A stretch of 64,000 nt of DNA from Achromobacter sp. Bel (GTDB taxonomy: Bacteria > Pseudomonadota > Gammaproteobacteria > Burkholderiales > Burkholderiaceae_B). The stretch spans positions 62,001 through 126,000 of the forward strand of contig NZ_JABBJN010000006.1 of assembly GCF_012928505.1 (NCBI RefSeq), in the 5' to 3' direction. Within the stretch, counting starts at the first letter, position 1. Every line of letters begins with the position of its first letter. Of this stretch, positions 1-9,294 are shown piece after piece. The notes under the pieces are model-generated. The model was not told where the DNA came from and searched no databases. It saw nothing but the letters and a program-made list of their open reading frames with translations. Made by a program: the position numbers and the translations under genes.

Positions 1-189
1 ATCGCCGCCGACGAGCAGGGACCTGGCCGCGTGCAGGACCTGACCTTCATGGGCAACCTGACGCGCTTGCGCGTCGCGTGGAAGGGGCGCGAGCTGGTGG
101 TCGAGCAACACGGCGCGGCGGGCCTGTCGCGCGGCGCGCCGGTGCGGCTGGACATGGTGCCCGGCCAATGCGCCTGGGTCAGCGTATGA
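1..189 (+). CDS. ABC transporter ATP-binding protein, C-terminal end (partial)
   Basis: Only the last 62 codons are in the window, read in frame 1 to a TGA at 187-189. The visible part (tail ...VPGQCAWVSV) has the pattern of a TOBE domain, the small beta-barrel that closes ATPases of the PotA/FbpC/PhnT type; the nucleotide-binding domain lies upstream of the window. The stop is 22 bases before a two-domain permease gene, so this is very likely the ATPase of the same importer. Substrate cannot be read from this fragment. Confidence 0.75.
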   Translation: MAADEQGPGRVQDLTFMGNLTRLRVAWKGRELVVEQHGAAGLSRGAPVRLDMVPGQCAWVSV

Positions 190-211
190 CGCGGCCGGGC
201 GGAGTCCGCCG

Positions 212-1894
212 ATGAGCACGCTGCATGCCGGCGCGGCCGGCGCCGCGACGGCCGGGCGTGCCCCCTGGTCGGCCGATCGGCTGCTGCTGTGGACCTGCGT
301 GGCGATTCCGCTGGCGGGTCTGGCGCTGTTCTTCCTGTATCCGCTGGCCACCGTCGCGTGGCGCAGCCTGGTAGAAAAAGATGGCTCGATCGGGCTGGGC
401 AACTATGCCGAGGTATTCGCCACCCGCGGCATCCTGACCGCCACCGTCAACAGCCTCGTGATGAGCGCGGCCACTACCGTCGTCAGCATTACGCTGGGCT
501 TCGCCATCGCCTACGGCCTGGACCGCAGTTGCATGCGCGGAAAGGCGTTCGTACGGCTGGCGCTGGTACTGCCGCTGCTGGCGCCGTCGCTGGTGCAGGG
601 CCTGGGTCTGATCTTCATCCTGGGGCGCAACGGGCTGGTGCACCGCTGGACCGGCTGGGAAGTCGATATCTACGGCTTCTGGGGCCTGTTGATCTCGAAC
701 GTGTTCTACGCCCTGCCCCAAGCGGTACTGATCCTGCAGGCCGCGTTGCGCAACACGGACGCCCGCTATTACGACGCGGCCGAAGTCATGGGCGCGTCCA
801 GTGCACGGCAATTCTTCGACATTACCCTGCCCAACTGCAAGTTCGGGCTGCTGAGCGCGGCCTTCGTGGTGTTCGTCATCACCATCACCGACTTCGGCAA
901 CGCGGCGGTGATCGGCGGCAACTACCGAGTGCTGGCCACGGAGATCTATAGCCAGGTGTCAGGCCAGATGAATTTCGGCATGGGGTCGGTGGTGGGCATC
1001 TTGCTGCTGCTGCCGTCGCTGATTTCCGTGCAGATCGAACGCGTGGCCTCGCAACGCCAGTTCGGATCGGCCTCGCCCAGCGGCATGCGGGTGGCGCCCC
1101 AGCCCGCGCCGGCTCGCGACGTGGTGTTCGGCATCGGCGTGCTGCTGGCCTGCAGCACGATCATCCTGACGGTGGCGACGGTGGTCTTCGCCAGTTTCAT
1201 GCGGCTGTGGCCCTACCGCATGGAATGGACGCTGAAGCACTATGACATCACCGTCAGCGGCGGCTACGCCCCCCTGTGGACGTCGCTGTACCTGTCGCTG
1301 GCGGCAGCCGGCGGCGGCGTGCTGCTGCTGTTCTTCCTGTGCTTCGGCGTCTGCCGCATCGGGCGCGGCTGGGCCAAGATCGTATACCTGCTGTCCGTGC
1401 TGCCCGTCGGGGTGCCGGGCCTGGTGCTGGGGCTGTCCTACATCTTCGCGTTCAATGCGCCCGGCACGCCCTTGTATGCGCTGTACGGCAGCGCGGCGCT
1501 GATCGCGCTGTGCAATTTCTACCACTATCACACGCAAGGGTTCCTGACGATGATGACGGGGATGCGCGCCGTGCCGCAGGCCCTGGAGGAAGCCGTCAGC
1601 TGCCTGGGCGGGGGCACCGCGCAGGTGTTGCGCGACGCAGTGCTGCCGCTGATCGCGCCTACCGTGCTGGGCGTGTTCTTTTTTCTGTTCATGCGATCGA
1701 TGGTCACGCTGTCGGCGGTGATCTTCCTGGTGACGCCGACCGTCAGCGTGGCGCCCGTGTCGGTGTTGCGGCTGGACGAGGCCGGGTTCGTTTCGCAGGC
1801 AGCGGCGTATTCCACGCTTATCATGCTGGTCGTTGGAGGTTCTCTGCTGGCCATGCGCGCGTTGATCGCCGGGGCGGCGCGGCGGCGGGGATAG
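212..1894 (+). CDS. ABC transporter permease, fused two-domain (Fe3+/2-aminoethylphosphonate type)
   Basis: Inner-membrane permease of 560 residues with two tandem permease domains, as in FbpB/ThiP and the PhnU2 family. It has about 12 hydrophobic segments. The EAA loop of the first domain is near residues 189-209 (AAEVMGASSARQFFDITLP) and that of the second near 455-480 (LEEAVSCLGGGTAQVLRDA). The motif around FNAPGTPLYALYG in the second half recalls putative 2-aminoethylphosphonate permeases, but iron(III) or polyamine importers are built the same way. The ATG follows a GGAG at proper distance. It lies 22 bases after the ATPase and 17 bases before a DeoR regulator. The solute-binding protein is not visible, presumably upstream. 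Confidence 0.85.
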   Translation: MSTLHAGAAGAATAGRAPWSADRLLLWTCVAIPLAGLALFFLYPLATVAWRSLVEKDGSIGLGNYAEVFATRGILTATVNSLVMSAATTVVSITLGFAIAYGLDRSCMRGKAFVRLALVLPLLAPSLVQGLGLIFILGRNGLVHRWTGWEVDIYGFWGLLISNVFYALPQAVLILQAALRNTDARYYDAAEVMGASSARQFFDITLPNCKFGLLSAAFVVFVITITDFGNAAVIGGNYRVLATEIYSQVSGQMNFGMGSVVGILLLLPSLISVQIERVASQRQFGSASPSGMRVAPQPAPARDVVFGIGVLLACSTIILTVATVVFASFMRLWPYRMEWTLKHYDITVSGGYAPLWTSLYLSLAAAGGGVLLLFFLCFGVCRIGRGWAKIVYLLSVLPVGVPGLVLGLSYIFAFNAPGTPLYALYGSAALIALCNFYHYHTQGFLTMMTGMRAVPQALEEAVSCLGGGTAQVLRDAVLPLIAPTVLGVFFFLFMRSMVTLSAVIFLVTPTVSVAPVSVLRLDEAGFVSQAAAYSTLIMLVVGGSLLAMRALIAGAARRRG

Positions 1895-1911
1895 ATTAGG
1901 AAGCATCGGAT

Positions 1912-2673
1912 ATGTGGCAAGAAGAGCGGTATCAAAGAATCCGCGCCCTGCTGTCGTCATTGCAGCAGGTATCGACCGACCGCATCGTCGGAGAGCTCGG
2001 CGTGTCGCGCGAGACCGTCAGGCGGGATCTGCTTGAACTGGAGGCGATGGGAGAATTGCGGCGCGTGCATGGCGGCGCCGTGCCGGTGCACAGCGAGCCC
2101 CCGATCGCCGAACGCGTGCACACGCGCGTGAAGTACAAGCGCGCCATCGCGCGCGCGGCGGCCGGTCTTGTGGCCAGCGGCCAGACCTTGTTCCTGGACG
2201 CGGGCAGCACCACAAGCGTATTGGCCGACGAACTGGCCAAGCTGTCCGGCCTGACGATCATCACCAACTCGTTCGACGTGGCGCTGAAGGTGGGCGCGGC
2301 CGGCAACGGCGCCAATCAGCTGATCATGCTGGGCGGCGCGGTCGGCGGCCCGGTCTGCGCCACTGCCGGCGAGATCACTATCGCCGAAATCCACCGTTAC
2401 CGCGCCGACCTGGCGCTGCTGTCGCCAGTGGGCGTCGACGCGGAGTGCGGGGCCACCAATTACGATCTGCGCGAAGCGGAAGTTGCGCGCGCGATGACGG
2501 CCAACGCCAAGCAGCTGGTGCTGTTGGCCGACTTCAGCAAGATCGGCCTGTGCAGCCGCGTGTCGTTTTGCGGCGCGGACCGCATCGATCATCTGGTCAC
2601 CAACACCAGCGCGGAGAAATTGCCCGCGTTCGCGGCGCTGAAGGCCGCGGCGGGCAACGTGCTGACGGTGTAA
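1912..2673 (+). CDS. DeoR-family transcriptional regulator
   Basis: Protein of 253 residues. An N-terminal DeoR winged HTH covers about residues 5-60, with the signature VSRETVRRDLLELEAMGELRR. A C-terminal DeoRC sugar-phosphate sensor domain (about 75-235) has the DAGSTT and GG patterns of the isomerase-like fold. It lies 17 bases downstream of the permease in the same direction, so it probably belongs to the transporter operon and controls it in response to a phosphorylated metabolite (inference). It converges on the Bug receptor gene 30 bases further on. Confidence 0.88.
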   Translation: MWQEERYQRIRALLSSLQQVSTDRIVGELGVSRETVRRDLLELEAMGELRRVHGGAVPVHSEPPIAERVHTRVKYKRAIARAAAGLVASGQTLFLDAGSTTSVLADELAKLSGLTIITNSFDVALKVGAAGNGANQLIMLGGAVGGPVCATAGEITIAEIHRYRADLALLSPVGVDAECGATNYDLREAEVARAMTANAKQLVLLADFSKIGLCSRVSFCGADRIDHLVTNTSAEKLPAFAALKAAAGNVLTV

Positions 2674-2703
2674 GACCGATGCGGGGCCGGTACGGGCGCC
2701 GTC

Positions 2704-3711
2704 TCAGTCGACCGACACCCCTGCCGTCTTCACCATGTCTGCCCAGTACACGGTGTCTTCCTGCAAGCGCGTCTTGAACGCGTCGGGCCGGCTGCCCACC
2801 GGCCAGCTGCCGCCGCTGTTGATCTTGGCGATCACGGTGGGCGACTTCATCGCCTGCGCCACGGCGTCTGCCAGATAGGCGACGCGATCGGGCGGCGTGC
2901 CGGCAGGCGCAAACAAGCCGTACCAGTCATCGGCGGTGATGCCGTCCAGGCCGCTTTGCTTGAGCGTGGGCGCGCCCTTGAAGACGCCAATGCTGTTTTC
3001 GTGACTGAGAGCCAGGATGCGCAGCTTGCCCGCGGTCACCATCGGTTCTGCCGACGCGGGAGAGGTGATCAGCATGTCCACCGTGCCGCCCATCAGGTCG
3101 GTGATGGCGGGCGCCGCGCCGCGATACGGCACGTGCACCAGGTTAACGCCCGCTTTCTTCGATACCAGTGCGCCCATCAGATGACTCATGGTGCCGTTGC
3201 CGGGCGTGGCGTACGTGACGATGCCCGGCTGCTTGCGCGCGGCCTCCAGATAGTCGCCCAGCGTCTTGTACGGGCTTTCGGTGCGGGCCACCAGCACCAG
3301 CGGCGCAGACGTGATCTGCGAAATCGGCGTGAAATCCTTCACCGGATCGAAACCCACGTTCTTGTACAGGCGCGGGTTGACGGCCATGACGCTGGTCTGC
3401 GACATCACCAGGGTGTAGCCGTCGGGCTTGGCGCGCGACACCTGCGCCGTCCCCACGTTGCCGCCCGCGCCCGAACGGTTTTCCACCACGACGCTCTGGC
3501 CGGTGATGGCGCCCAGCTCCTGGGCGATCAGGCGCGCCACGTTGTCGTTCCCGCCCCCGGGAGGAAACGGCGAAACCACGGTGATGGCCTGCCTGGGATA
3601 ATCGGCGGGCGCTTTCAGCGTCTGGGTTTGCGCGAGGGCGCTAGCGCCCCACGCCAGGCCCGCCATCGCCAGGGCGGCTGTCCCGCAAGCGTGCAATACA
3701 TGGTGCTTCAT
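2704..3711 (-). CDS. Bug-family periplasmic solute receptor (TctC-like)
   Basis: Protein of 335 residues with a signal peptide (MKHHVLHACGTAALAMAGLA..., cleaved near ALAQ, about residue 28) and the TctC/Bug fold. Seen are the YPRQAITVVSPFPPGGGND segment at the start of the mature protein, the VVENRSGAGGNVGT motif, and the VPYRG...LMGGTVDM region that lines the ligand site. A longer frame reaches to 3897 but the ATG at 3711 has a good AAGGGGA Shine-Dalgarno and starts the signal peptide. No TctA/TctB partner is adjacent, as is usual for orphan Bug proteins in this family of bacteria. It follows the rhodanese gene by 195 bases, so a sulfur-compound ligand is possible but unproven. Confidence 0.9.
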   Translation of the reverse strand: MKHHVLHACGTAALAMAGLAWGASALAQTQTLKAPADYPRQAITVVSPFPPGGGNDNVARLIAQELGAITGQSVVVENRSGAGGNVGTAQVSRAKPDGYTLVMSQTSVMAVNPRLYKNVGFDPVKDFTPISQITSAPLVLVARTESPYKTLGDYLEAARKQPGIVTYATPGNGTMSHLMGALVSKKAGVNLVHVPYRGAAPAITDLMGGTVDMLITSPASAEPMVTAGKLRILALSHENSIGVFKGAPTLKQSGLDGITADDWYGLFAPAGTPPDRVAYLADAVAQAMKSPTVIAKINSGGSWPVGSRPDAFKTRLQEDTVYWADMVKTAGVSVD

Positions 3712-3906
3712 CTGGATTTCCCCTTGAGTCGGCGGCCGGATACTCGGCCGTCCTTTGCATTCCGGTTCGCCATGAACCGTCCGCACCCCGTCGGCAAAGG
3801 CCGCCGGGGCGTATTGATCGGGTTGATGCGTCTGTGGTGGCGCCATGCGGCCTCTGCGGGCCGCTCTGGCGCTTGTGCCCTGGACGGGCAGCGTCAATGC
3901 CCGGCG

Positions 3907-5505
3907 TCAGCTGGCGGGAAACCGGTAGCCTGCCAGCTCGCGTTCATCGATCTGCTTGACCAGGTTTGTTTCCCAGGACAGGTATTGGCGCGCCGCGGCC
4001 TTGTTGCCGTCGTGGCGGTCATGCACGAAGAACAGATAGTCGATGCACTCGCTGTCGGCGGGCACGGCAGGCGTGGATTCCAATGCGATACCGGCCGCCT
4101 TCCAACCGACGGGCGTGCCGGTGTTCACCTTGACGTCCGTCACGCCCAGGGCGGCCAGATCTTGCACTGCCCACGCCGCGATGGCGGCGTCTTCGGCCAG
4201 CAGGACGACGGGACGGCCGGTATCCAGCTCCAGGCGGTCCAGGCGCGGGCGGATCGACCAACGCGCCCCCGCGATGTGGCTGGCGCGATAGCGCATGCCC
4301 GGGCGCAAATCGATGGCCTGGGCGCCCTGCGCCAACGCGGCGGCCAGGCCGGCATCGGACAGCGCCGAAACGACGGGGGTCTCGACAACCGGCGCGTCGT
4401 TCGACAGGTCGGCGCACACGCCATCCCGCAGCACGCACGCGTCCCAGCCCATCTGCCGCAACCAGCTGGCCACCACGGGCGCGCGCACGCCTTCCGCATC
4501 GAACACGACGATGCGGGCGCCGCGCACGGCCAGGTACTGGTCGGTGGCCTGCACCAATTGCCCGCCCGGCGTGTGCTGCGCGCCGGGTAATGAACCTTGC
4601 GCGAATTCCTCGGCGCTGCGCACATCGCACAGGAAGGTGCTGCGCGTGGCGTCGCGCAGCCATGCCTGCACGGCGCCGGCGTCCACCACCGGCACGCCGT
4701 GGCGTTCAGCCAATTGCGCCGAACGGGCAGCTAACGCCGGCAGTTCAGCGGGCGAGATGTCGTCGTCATAGCGACGGCTTGCGCCGTGTTCCAGCTGCAG
4801 GTCTTCCAGATACCAGCCTTGCGTGCCGTTCTCCAGCGCATAGACGGGGTTGGGCACGCCCAGATTGATGAGGGTCTGCGCGCCGATGATGCTGCGCGTG
4901 CGGCCCGCGCAATTGATGACGATGGTCGTGCCGGGATCCTTGGCCAGCGTGTGGGCGCGCAGTGCCAGCTCGCCGTTCGGGCAGCAGATGCCGCCGGGAA
5001 TGCTCATCTTCTGGTATTCGGCGAACGGCCTGCCGTCCAGCACGATCAAGTCGTCGCCCCGCCGTTGGCGCTCGGCCAGTTCACGGGCGCCGATACGCGG
5101 GGTATGGAAAACTTCTTCGGCCAGTTCGCCAAAGGTCTTGCTGGGCACGTTCACACCGGCAAAGGCGGCGTAGCCGTCCTGCTGCCACTGCGCGATGCCG
5201 CCGGCCAGCCGATGCACCTGGCGGTAGCCCAGCTTCGCCAACGCGAGGACGGCGCGTTCTGCGGTGCGGTCGCCGCCGCCATCGTCGTACACGACAACCC
5301 GCACATCGCGGCGCGGGGCCAGGCGGACGATATCGATCTCAAGCCGGCTGTACGGCACCGGCGCCGCGTAGAACAGGTGCGACTCGCCGTATTGACCGTG
5401 TTCGCGCACATCCAGCAAGGCGATCTCGCGGCCGTCGTGCAGCCATTGCTTAAGCGTGTGCGAGTCGATATCTGCGGCGCAAGAGGCGGAAGTGAGGGGC
5501 ATCAT
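3907..5505 (-). CDS. Multi-domain rhodanese-like sulfurtransferase
   Basis: Protein of 532 residues containing four rhodanese-like modules in a row (about 15-115, 135-235, 275-365 and 375-465) plus a C-terminal tail. Only the second module has the catalytic loop cysteine (NCAGRTRS, Cys199). The corresponding positions in modules 1, 3 and 4 read DDGGGDR, DAEGVR and AEDAA, so those are non-catalytic. It should move sulfane sulfur from thiosulfate or persulfide to an acceptor in the cytoplasm. Its ATG overlaps the metC stop (ATGA), indicating translational coupling. Third gene of a dioxygenase-lyase-rhodanese operon for reduced organic sulfur. Confidence 0.88.
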   Translation of the reverse strand: MMPLTSASCAADIDSHTLKQWLHDGREIALLDVREHGQYGESHLFYAAPVPYSRLEIDIVRLAPRRDVRVVVYDDGGGDRTAERAVLALAKLGYRQVHRLAGGIAQWQQDGYAAFAGVNVPSKTFGELAEEVFHTPRIGARELAERQRRGDDLIVLDGRPFAEYQKMSIPGGICCPNGELALRAHTLAKDPGTTIVINCAGRTRSIIGAQTLINLGVPNPVYALENGTQGWYLEDLQLEHGASRRYDDDISPAELPALAARSAQLAERHGVPVVDAGAVQAWLRDATRSTFLCDVRSAEEFAQGSLPGAQHTPGGQLVQATDQYLAVRGARIVVFDAEGVRAPVVASWLRQMGWDACVLRDGVCADLSNDAPVVETPVVSALSDAGLAAALAQGAQAIDLRPGMRYRASHIAGARWSIRPRLDRLELDTGRPVVLLAEDAAIAAWAVQDLAALGVTDVKVNTGTPVGWKAAGIALESTPAVPADSECIDYLFFVHDRHDGNKAAARQYLSWETNLVKQIDERELAGYRFPAS

Positions 5506-6692
5506 GAGATTCGTAGGGAACGGGGGGATTGGGTAAGCGCGGACAAGGCTTGTTCAAGGTCGCCGATCAGGTCGTCGGGGTCTTCCAGGCCGATATGCAG
5601 GCGCAGCATGGCGCCGCGGGGCGTCGGGTCAGGCAGCGAACGCGAGTTCAACTGCGCCGGGATCACCAGGCTTTCAAAGCCGCCCCACGACGCACCGATG
5701 CCGAACAGACGCAGGCTGTCGATCAGCCGCTCGGCATCCTCTATGTGGTACCCGCCATCGAGTTCGACCGTCAGCAGACCGTTGGCGCCGGTGCAATCGC
5801 GTCGCCAGATCGCGTGCGACGGGTCGCCGGGCAAGGCCGGACACAGCACGCGCGCAACCTCGGCGCGGCCCTGCAACCATTCGGCGACCCGCAACGCGTT
5901 CCTGGCATGCTGCGCCATGCGCAGCGGCAGTGAACGCATGCCGCGCAGCACCAGGAAGGCGTCGTCGGCCCCGACCGTCTGGCCGAAGTCGATCGAGGCG
6001 CGTTCCAGTGCGCGCCAGGCGCGCTGGTTGACGACGGCGGCGCCCATCATCACGTCGGCATGGCCGCCCAGGTATTTGGTGGCCGCCAGAAGGGAAATGT
6101 CGGCGCCCAGCGTCAACGGTTTGTATATCAAACCGGACGCCCACGTGTTATCCACAGCCAGCCAGCAATCGTGTTTTCGCGCGGCTGTGGATAACTCGGT
6201 AAGGTCCGGCATCTCGTAAGTCAGCGACCCGGGCGACTCCGCATAGATCATGCGGGTATTGGGCCTGATCAGCGCCTCGATGCCGACGCCGTCCGGCCGG
6301 TAGAACGTGGCTTCGATGCCCAGCCGCGTCAGGTGCTCGACGCAGAAGCGGCGCACGGGTTCGTACACAGCATCGGTCACCAGCACATGGTCGCCGGTGC
6401 GCAGATACGCCAGCAGCACGGTCGCGATCGCGGCCTGGCCGGTGGGATACAGCGCGGCGCGATAGCCCTGTTCCAGCTCGACCAGCGCGTCTTCCAGCGC
6501 GTGCGTGCTGTCGGTGCCGCGCGCGCCGTAGGACGGCAGGCGTTCTTGCTCGCGGCGTTCGCGTGTGTCGCGCCAGGCGGCGACGCTGTCGAAGACGTAG
6601 GTGCTGGCGCGCGTGACGGGGGTGTTGACCCATCCTTGATGGGGACGCCCCGCCCGCAGCAAACGCGTTGCGGACCGGTAGGGCTTGTTCAT
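5502..6692 (-). CDS. metC: Cystathionine beta-lyase / cysteine-S-conjugate lyase (PLP, Cys/Met metabolism family)
   Basis: Protein of 396 residues, fold type I PLP enzyme of the Cys/Met metabolism family. The PLP lysine is Lys206 in SLLAATKYLGGHADVM; upstream are YPTGQAAIA and LAVDNTWASG. These patterns fit MetC, which cleaves cystathionine to homocysteine, pyruvate and ammonia; such enzymes also desulfurate cysteine. In this operon a catabolic C-S lyase role feeding sulfide or persulfide to the rhodanese is plausible (inference). It starts 5 bases after the thiol dioxygenase gene and overlaps the rhodanese start by 4. Two perfect DnaA boxes lie inside the gene (6148 and 6186). Confidence 0.85.
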   Translation of the reverse strand: MNKPYRSATRLLRAGRPHQGWVNTPVTRASTYVFDSVAAWRDTRERREQERLPSYGARGTDSTHALEDALVELEQGYRAALYPTGQAAIATVLLAYLRTGDHVLVTDAVYEPVRRFCVEHLTRLGIEATFYRPDGVGIEALIRPNTRMIYAESPGSLTYEMPDLTELSTAARKHDCWLAVDNTWASGLIYKPLTLGADISLLAATKYLGGHADVMMGAAVVNQRAWRALERASIDFGQTVGADDAFLVLRGMRSLPLRMAQHARNALRVAEWLQGRAEVARVLCPALPGDPSHAIWRRDCTGANGLLTVELDGGYHIEDAERLIDSLRLFGIGASWGGFESLVIPAQLNSRSLPDPTPRGAMLRLHIGLEDPDDLIGDLEQALSALTQSPRSLRIS

Positions 6693-6697
6693 GATGA

Positions 6698-7285
6698 TCA
6701 GCGGCGAGTCTTCACACCGATGGGCATGATCTTGCAGGTGCCCGCTTCCAGGTCGAAGCCCAGGCGTTCATTCAGCGTTTCCAGCGCGCGGCCGTACATG
6801 TGCAGGTGGCGGATGACGCTGTCGCCCTGGATCTCGACGGCGTGGATGTCGTCGGGCATCAACGCAATGCCGGCGCCCGGGCCGACCACGACCGTGCCGG
6901 TCTTCTCCAGGCGGCCCACGCCGGGCACCGACCCGTCGTCGGTGCGGTCATAGACGTAGTTGTATTCCACGCCTTCCACGGCGGCGATACAGGCCCAGGT
7001 GGTGTGGTTATGCGGCACGATCTTGTTGCCGGGGCGCATGACGTTCAGGTAGAGCGCATAGCTCTTGTCGTCGTCTTCGGCGATCAGGTAGCGCGCCTGG
7101 CGCTCGCCGTCTTCGGGCGCCGCGTACCGCTCGCCCGTCCACCAGTCGGTGTGGCCGGCCAGGCCCACGAGCTCTTGCAGCACCTCGTCCAGGCTGTCGC
7201 GGTTCAGCCCCTTATTTCCTACAGTTTTTTTAATATTTCCGATGGCGGCATCGATGCCGGCCTGATGGGGATGCGCGGTGCTCAC
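6698..7285 (-). CDS. Cysteine dioxygenase-family thiol dioxygenase
   Basis: Cupin protein of 195 residues of the cysteine dioxygenase type I family. The iron ligands are His92 and His94 in [15 protein letters not shown] and His148 in [13 protein letters not shown]. It oxidises a thiol to its sulfinate with O2; substrate may be cysteine or 3-mercaptopropionate, which this family cannot be split on by eye. I chose the GTG at 7285 because it has an AGAGGA ribosome site and leaves a normal 117-base divergent promoter region; a start at 7369 would leave only 33 bases to the LysR gene. First gene of the dioxygenase-metC-rhodanese operon. Confidence 0.85.
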   Translation of the reverse strand: MSTAHPHQAGIDAAIGNIKKTVGNKGLNRDSLDEVLQELVGLAGHTDWWTGERYAAPEDGERQARYLIAEDDDKSYALYLNVMRPGNKIVPHNHTTWACIAAVEGVEYNYVYDRTDDGSVPGVGRLEKTGTVVVGPGAGIALMPDDIHAVEIQGDSVIRHLHMYGRALETLNERLGFDLEAGTCKIMPIGVKTRR

Positions 7286-7372
7286 TTTGGCTTTTCCTCT
7301 TGTTTCATGAGTTATTGCGTTTACTGTATCGCCCGAGTGAGGCGCCAACAATTTAAATTGCCTTAACATTCC

Positions 7373-7387
7373 ATTAGCAACGCTAAT
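7373..7387. promoter_or_regulatory. LysR-type operator between the sulfur operon and its regulator
   Basis: ATTAGC-AAC-GCTAAT is a perfect 6+3+6 palindrome with the T-N11-A spacing of LysR recognition sites. It lies 16 bases before the LysR start codon and within the 117-base divergent promoter region, so it is placed for autoregulation and control of the dioxygenase operon. Confidence 0.6.
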
Positions 7388-7402
7388 ACTTTAGAGCCCG
7401 CC

Positions 7403-8296
7403 ATGCGCAATTTGGATCTGGACCTGCTTCGCACGCTGACGGCCATCGCCCAGCACGACACCTTTTCGGAAGCGGCCAACCGGCTGCACAAGACGCAGTC
7501 GGCCATCACCCAGCAAATGCAGCGTCTGGAATCCACGATCGGCCTGCCCTTGTTCGAAAAGCAGGGCCGCAACAAGGTGCTGTCATCGCACGGGCGGCGG
7601 CTGGTGGAATACGCGCGCCACATGCTGGCCATCAACGACGAGGCGCTACGCGCACTGCAGGATGGGCCGCTGGAGGGGGACTTGCGGCTGGGCGCGCCGC
7701 TGGATGTGGCCGATACGATCCTGCCCACGCTGCTGACGCACATCGCACGCTCGGCCCCCCGCGTGAAACTGGAGATCCGCGTGGACCGCAGCCCGTTCCT
7801 GATGGATGCCCTGCGCGCCGGTGAAATCGACCTGACGATATCCACGCGCTTTGACCAGGACTTTGAAGGCGTGGCGCTGCGCACCTCTCCCACCGTCTGG
7901 CTGGCCTCCGCCGACTACGTGCATGACGTGCACGCGCCGGTGCCGCTGGTGCTAGCGGACGAGCCCAGCATCTTCCGCAGGCTGGCCCTGAACGCGCTGG
8001 AGCAGGCGCGCGTGCGCTGGCACACCAACTATGTGGCGCCGAACCTGGTGGGGATAAAGGCCGCGCTGCGCGCGGGGCTGGGCGTGACGGCCCGCAGCGT
8101 GGAACTGCTGGGGCCGGAAATGCGCGTACTGGGGGAAAAAGAAGGGCTGCCCCCCTTGCCGGACGTGACCTACTTCCTGTGGATAAGGCGGGATCTGATC
8201 AATCCGTTGACGCGACAGGTCTACGACATGCTGCGGGCGAACCTGGGCCTGGCGCAGCAAAGCGACGCGGGCGGCGTGCCGCCGCGCGATCAGTAG
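7403..8296 (+). CDS. LysR-family regulator, divergent from the sulfur operon
   Basis: Protein of 297 residues with an N-terminal winged HTH (about 4-62; FSEAANRLHKTQSAITQQMQRLES) and a substrate-binding co-inducer domain (about 88-290). It is transcribed divergently from the thiol dioxygenase-metC-rhodanese genes and shares a 117-base region holding an ATTAGC palindrome, so it is the natural regulator of that operon, probably sensing a sulfur compound (inference). Its 3' end overlaps the convergent asparaginase gene by 7 bases. A perfect DnaA box at 8178-8186 is inside the gene and encodes Trp-Ile-Arg with rare ATA and AGG codons. Confidence 0.9.
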   Translation: MRNLDLDLLRTLTAIAQHDTFSEAANRLHKTQSAITQQMQRLESTIGLPLFEKQGRNKVLSSHGRRLVEYARHMLAINDEALRALQDGPLEGDLRLGAPLDVADTILPTLLTHIARSAPRVKLEIRVDRSPFLMDALRAGEIDLTISTRFDQDFEGVALRTSPTVWLASADYVHDVHAPVPLVLADEPSIFRRLALNALEQARVRWHTNYVAPNLVGIKAALRAGLGVTARSVELLGPEMRVLGEKEGLPPLPDVTYFLWIRRDLINPLTRQVYDMLRANLGLAQQSDAGGVPPRDQ

Positions 8297-9294
8297 CGGT
8301 CGAAAATCGCCTGCAGAGCGGCCGCGTCGCGCGTGACGGACAGGCCCAGCATCAACAGGATGCGCGCCTTTTGCGGATTCAGGTCGCGGGCGGCGATGAA
8401 GCCCAGGCCGGCGTCGTCCAGTTCGACATCGCGCGCCACGAATCCGCTGCCCGTGCGGCTAGAACGCACCACGGCCGTGCCGCCGGCGACTGCGCGGCTC
8501 AGCGCGTCGATGCCCAGGTCGGTGGCGTTGCCGTCGCCCACGCCGGCCAGCACGACGCCTTGCGACACATCGGCCAGGAAATCGATCAGGTCGGCCTGCA
8601 GATTGGCATGGGCGTAGACAATGTCCACGCGCGGCCATCCGGCCTGTTCCAGCAATGCGAGTGAAAACTCGCTTTGTGTGGTGTGGGCCGTAGTGTTGCG
8701 CGAATAGAAGCACGGCGCGCCACCATGCATGACGCCGGCGCGGCCGCGATTGGGCGACGCGAAGGCGCACAGGCCCGCGCTGGCGATCTTCTGGATCTCG
8801 CGCGCGTAATGCACGTCTTCGTTCATCACGACCAGGGGACCGCGCCCGCGCGCGTCGGGATGGCGCGCCAGCGCCACCGCGTTGTACAGGTTGGCCGGGC
8901 CCTCGGCGCCCAGCGCCGTGGCGGGACGCATCGCGCCCACCAGCACGACGGGCTTGTCGTGCGGAATCACCAGGCCCAGGAAGTACGCCGTTTCTTCAAG
9001 CGTGTCCGTGCCATGCGTGATCACAATACCCGCCACCGAGGCGTCCTGGCACAGCGTGTCCACACGTTCGGCCAGCGCGCGCCAAACCTCGTGCGTCATG
9101 TTCTGGCTGCCGACATTCGCCACCTGTTCGGCGCGGATCTCGGCGATGCCGGCCAGCTGCGGCACCGCAGCCAGCAAATCGTTGACCGAGAACGAACCGG
9201 CCTTGTAGCCCGCCGACGTGGCGTCCGCCTGCGCACCGGCGATGGTGCCGCCGGTGGCCAGCACCGCGACGACCGGCAACGCGTGCTCAGGCAT
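8290..9294 (-). CDS. L-asparaginase (type II-like, no signal peptide)
   Basis: Protein of 334 residues with both halves of the asparaginase active site. The nucleophile is Thr14 in LATGGTIAG, and the second triad contributes Thr96-Asp97 in ITHGTDTLEE; VGAMRPATALGAEGPANLYNA is the substrate-side motif of the family. It hydrolyses asparagine to aspartate and ammonia, perhaps with glutaminase activity. Unlike periplasmic AnsB it lacks a leader peptide, so it should act in the cytoplasm. It overlaps the parB stop by 8 bases and may be co-transcribed with the partition genes. Confidence 0.88.
   Translation of the reverse strand: MPEHALPVVAVLATGGTIAGAQADATSAGYKAGSFSVNDLLAAVPQLAGIAEIRAEQVANVGSQNMTHEVWRALAERVDTLCQDASVAGIVITHGTDTLEETAYFLGLVIPHDKPVVLVGAMRPATALGAEGPANLYNAVALARHPDARGRGPLVVMNEDVHYAREIQKIASAGLCAFASPNRGRAGVMHGGAPCFYSRNTTAHTTQSEFSLALLEQAGWPRVDIVYAHANLQADLIDFLADVSQGVVLAGVGDGNATDLGIDALSRAVAGGTAVVRSSRTGSGFVARDVELDDAGLGFIAARDLNPQKARILLMLGLSVTRDAAALQAIFDRY

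Noticed and set aside
3712-3897. A 62-codon N-terminal extension of the Bug receptor
   Set aside because: It would bury the signal peptide; the ATG at 3711 has a good ribosome site.
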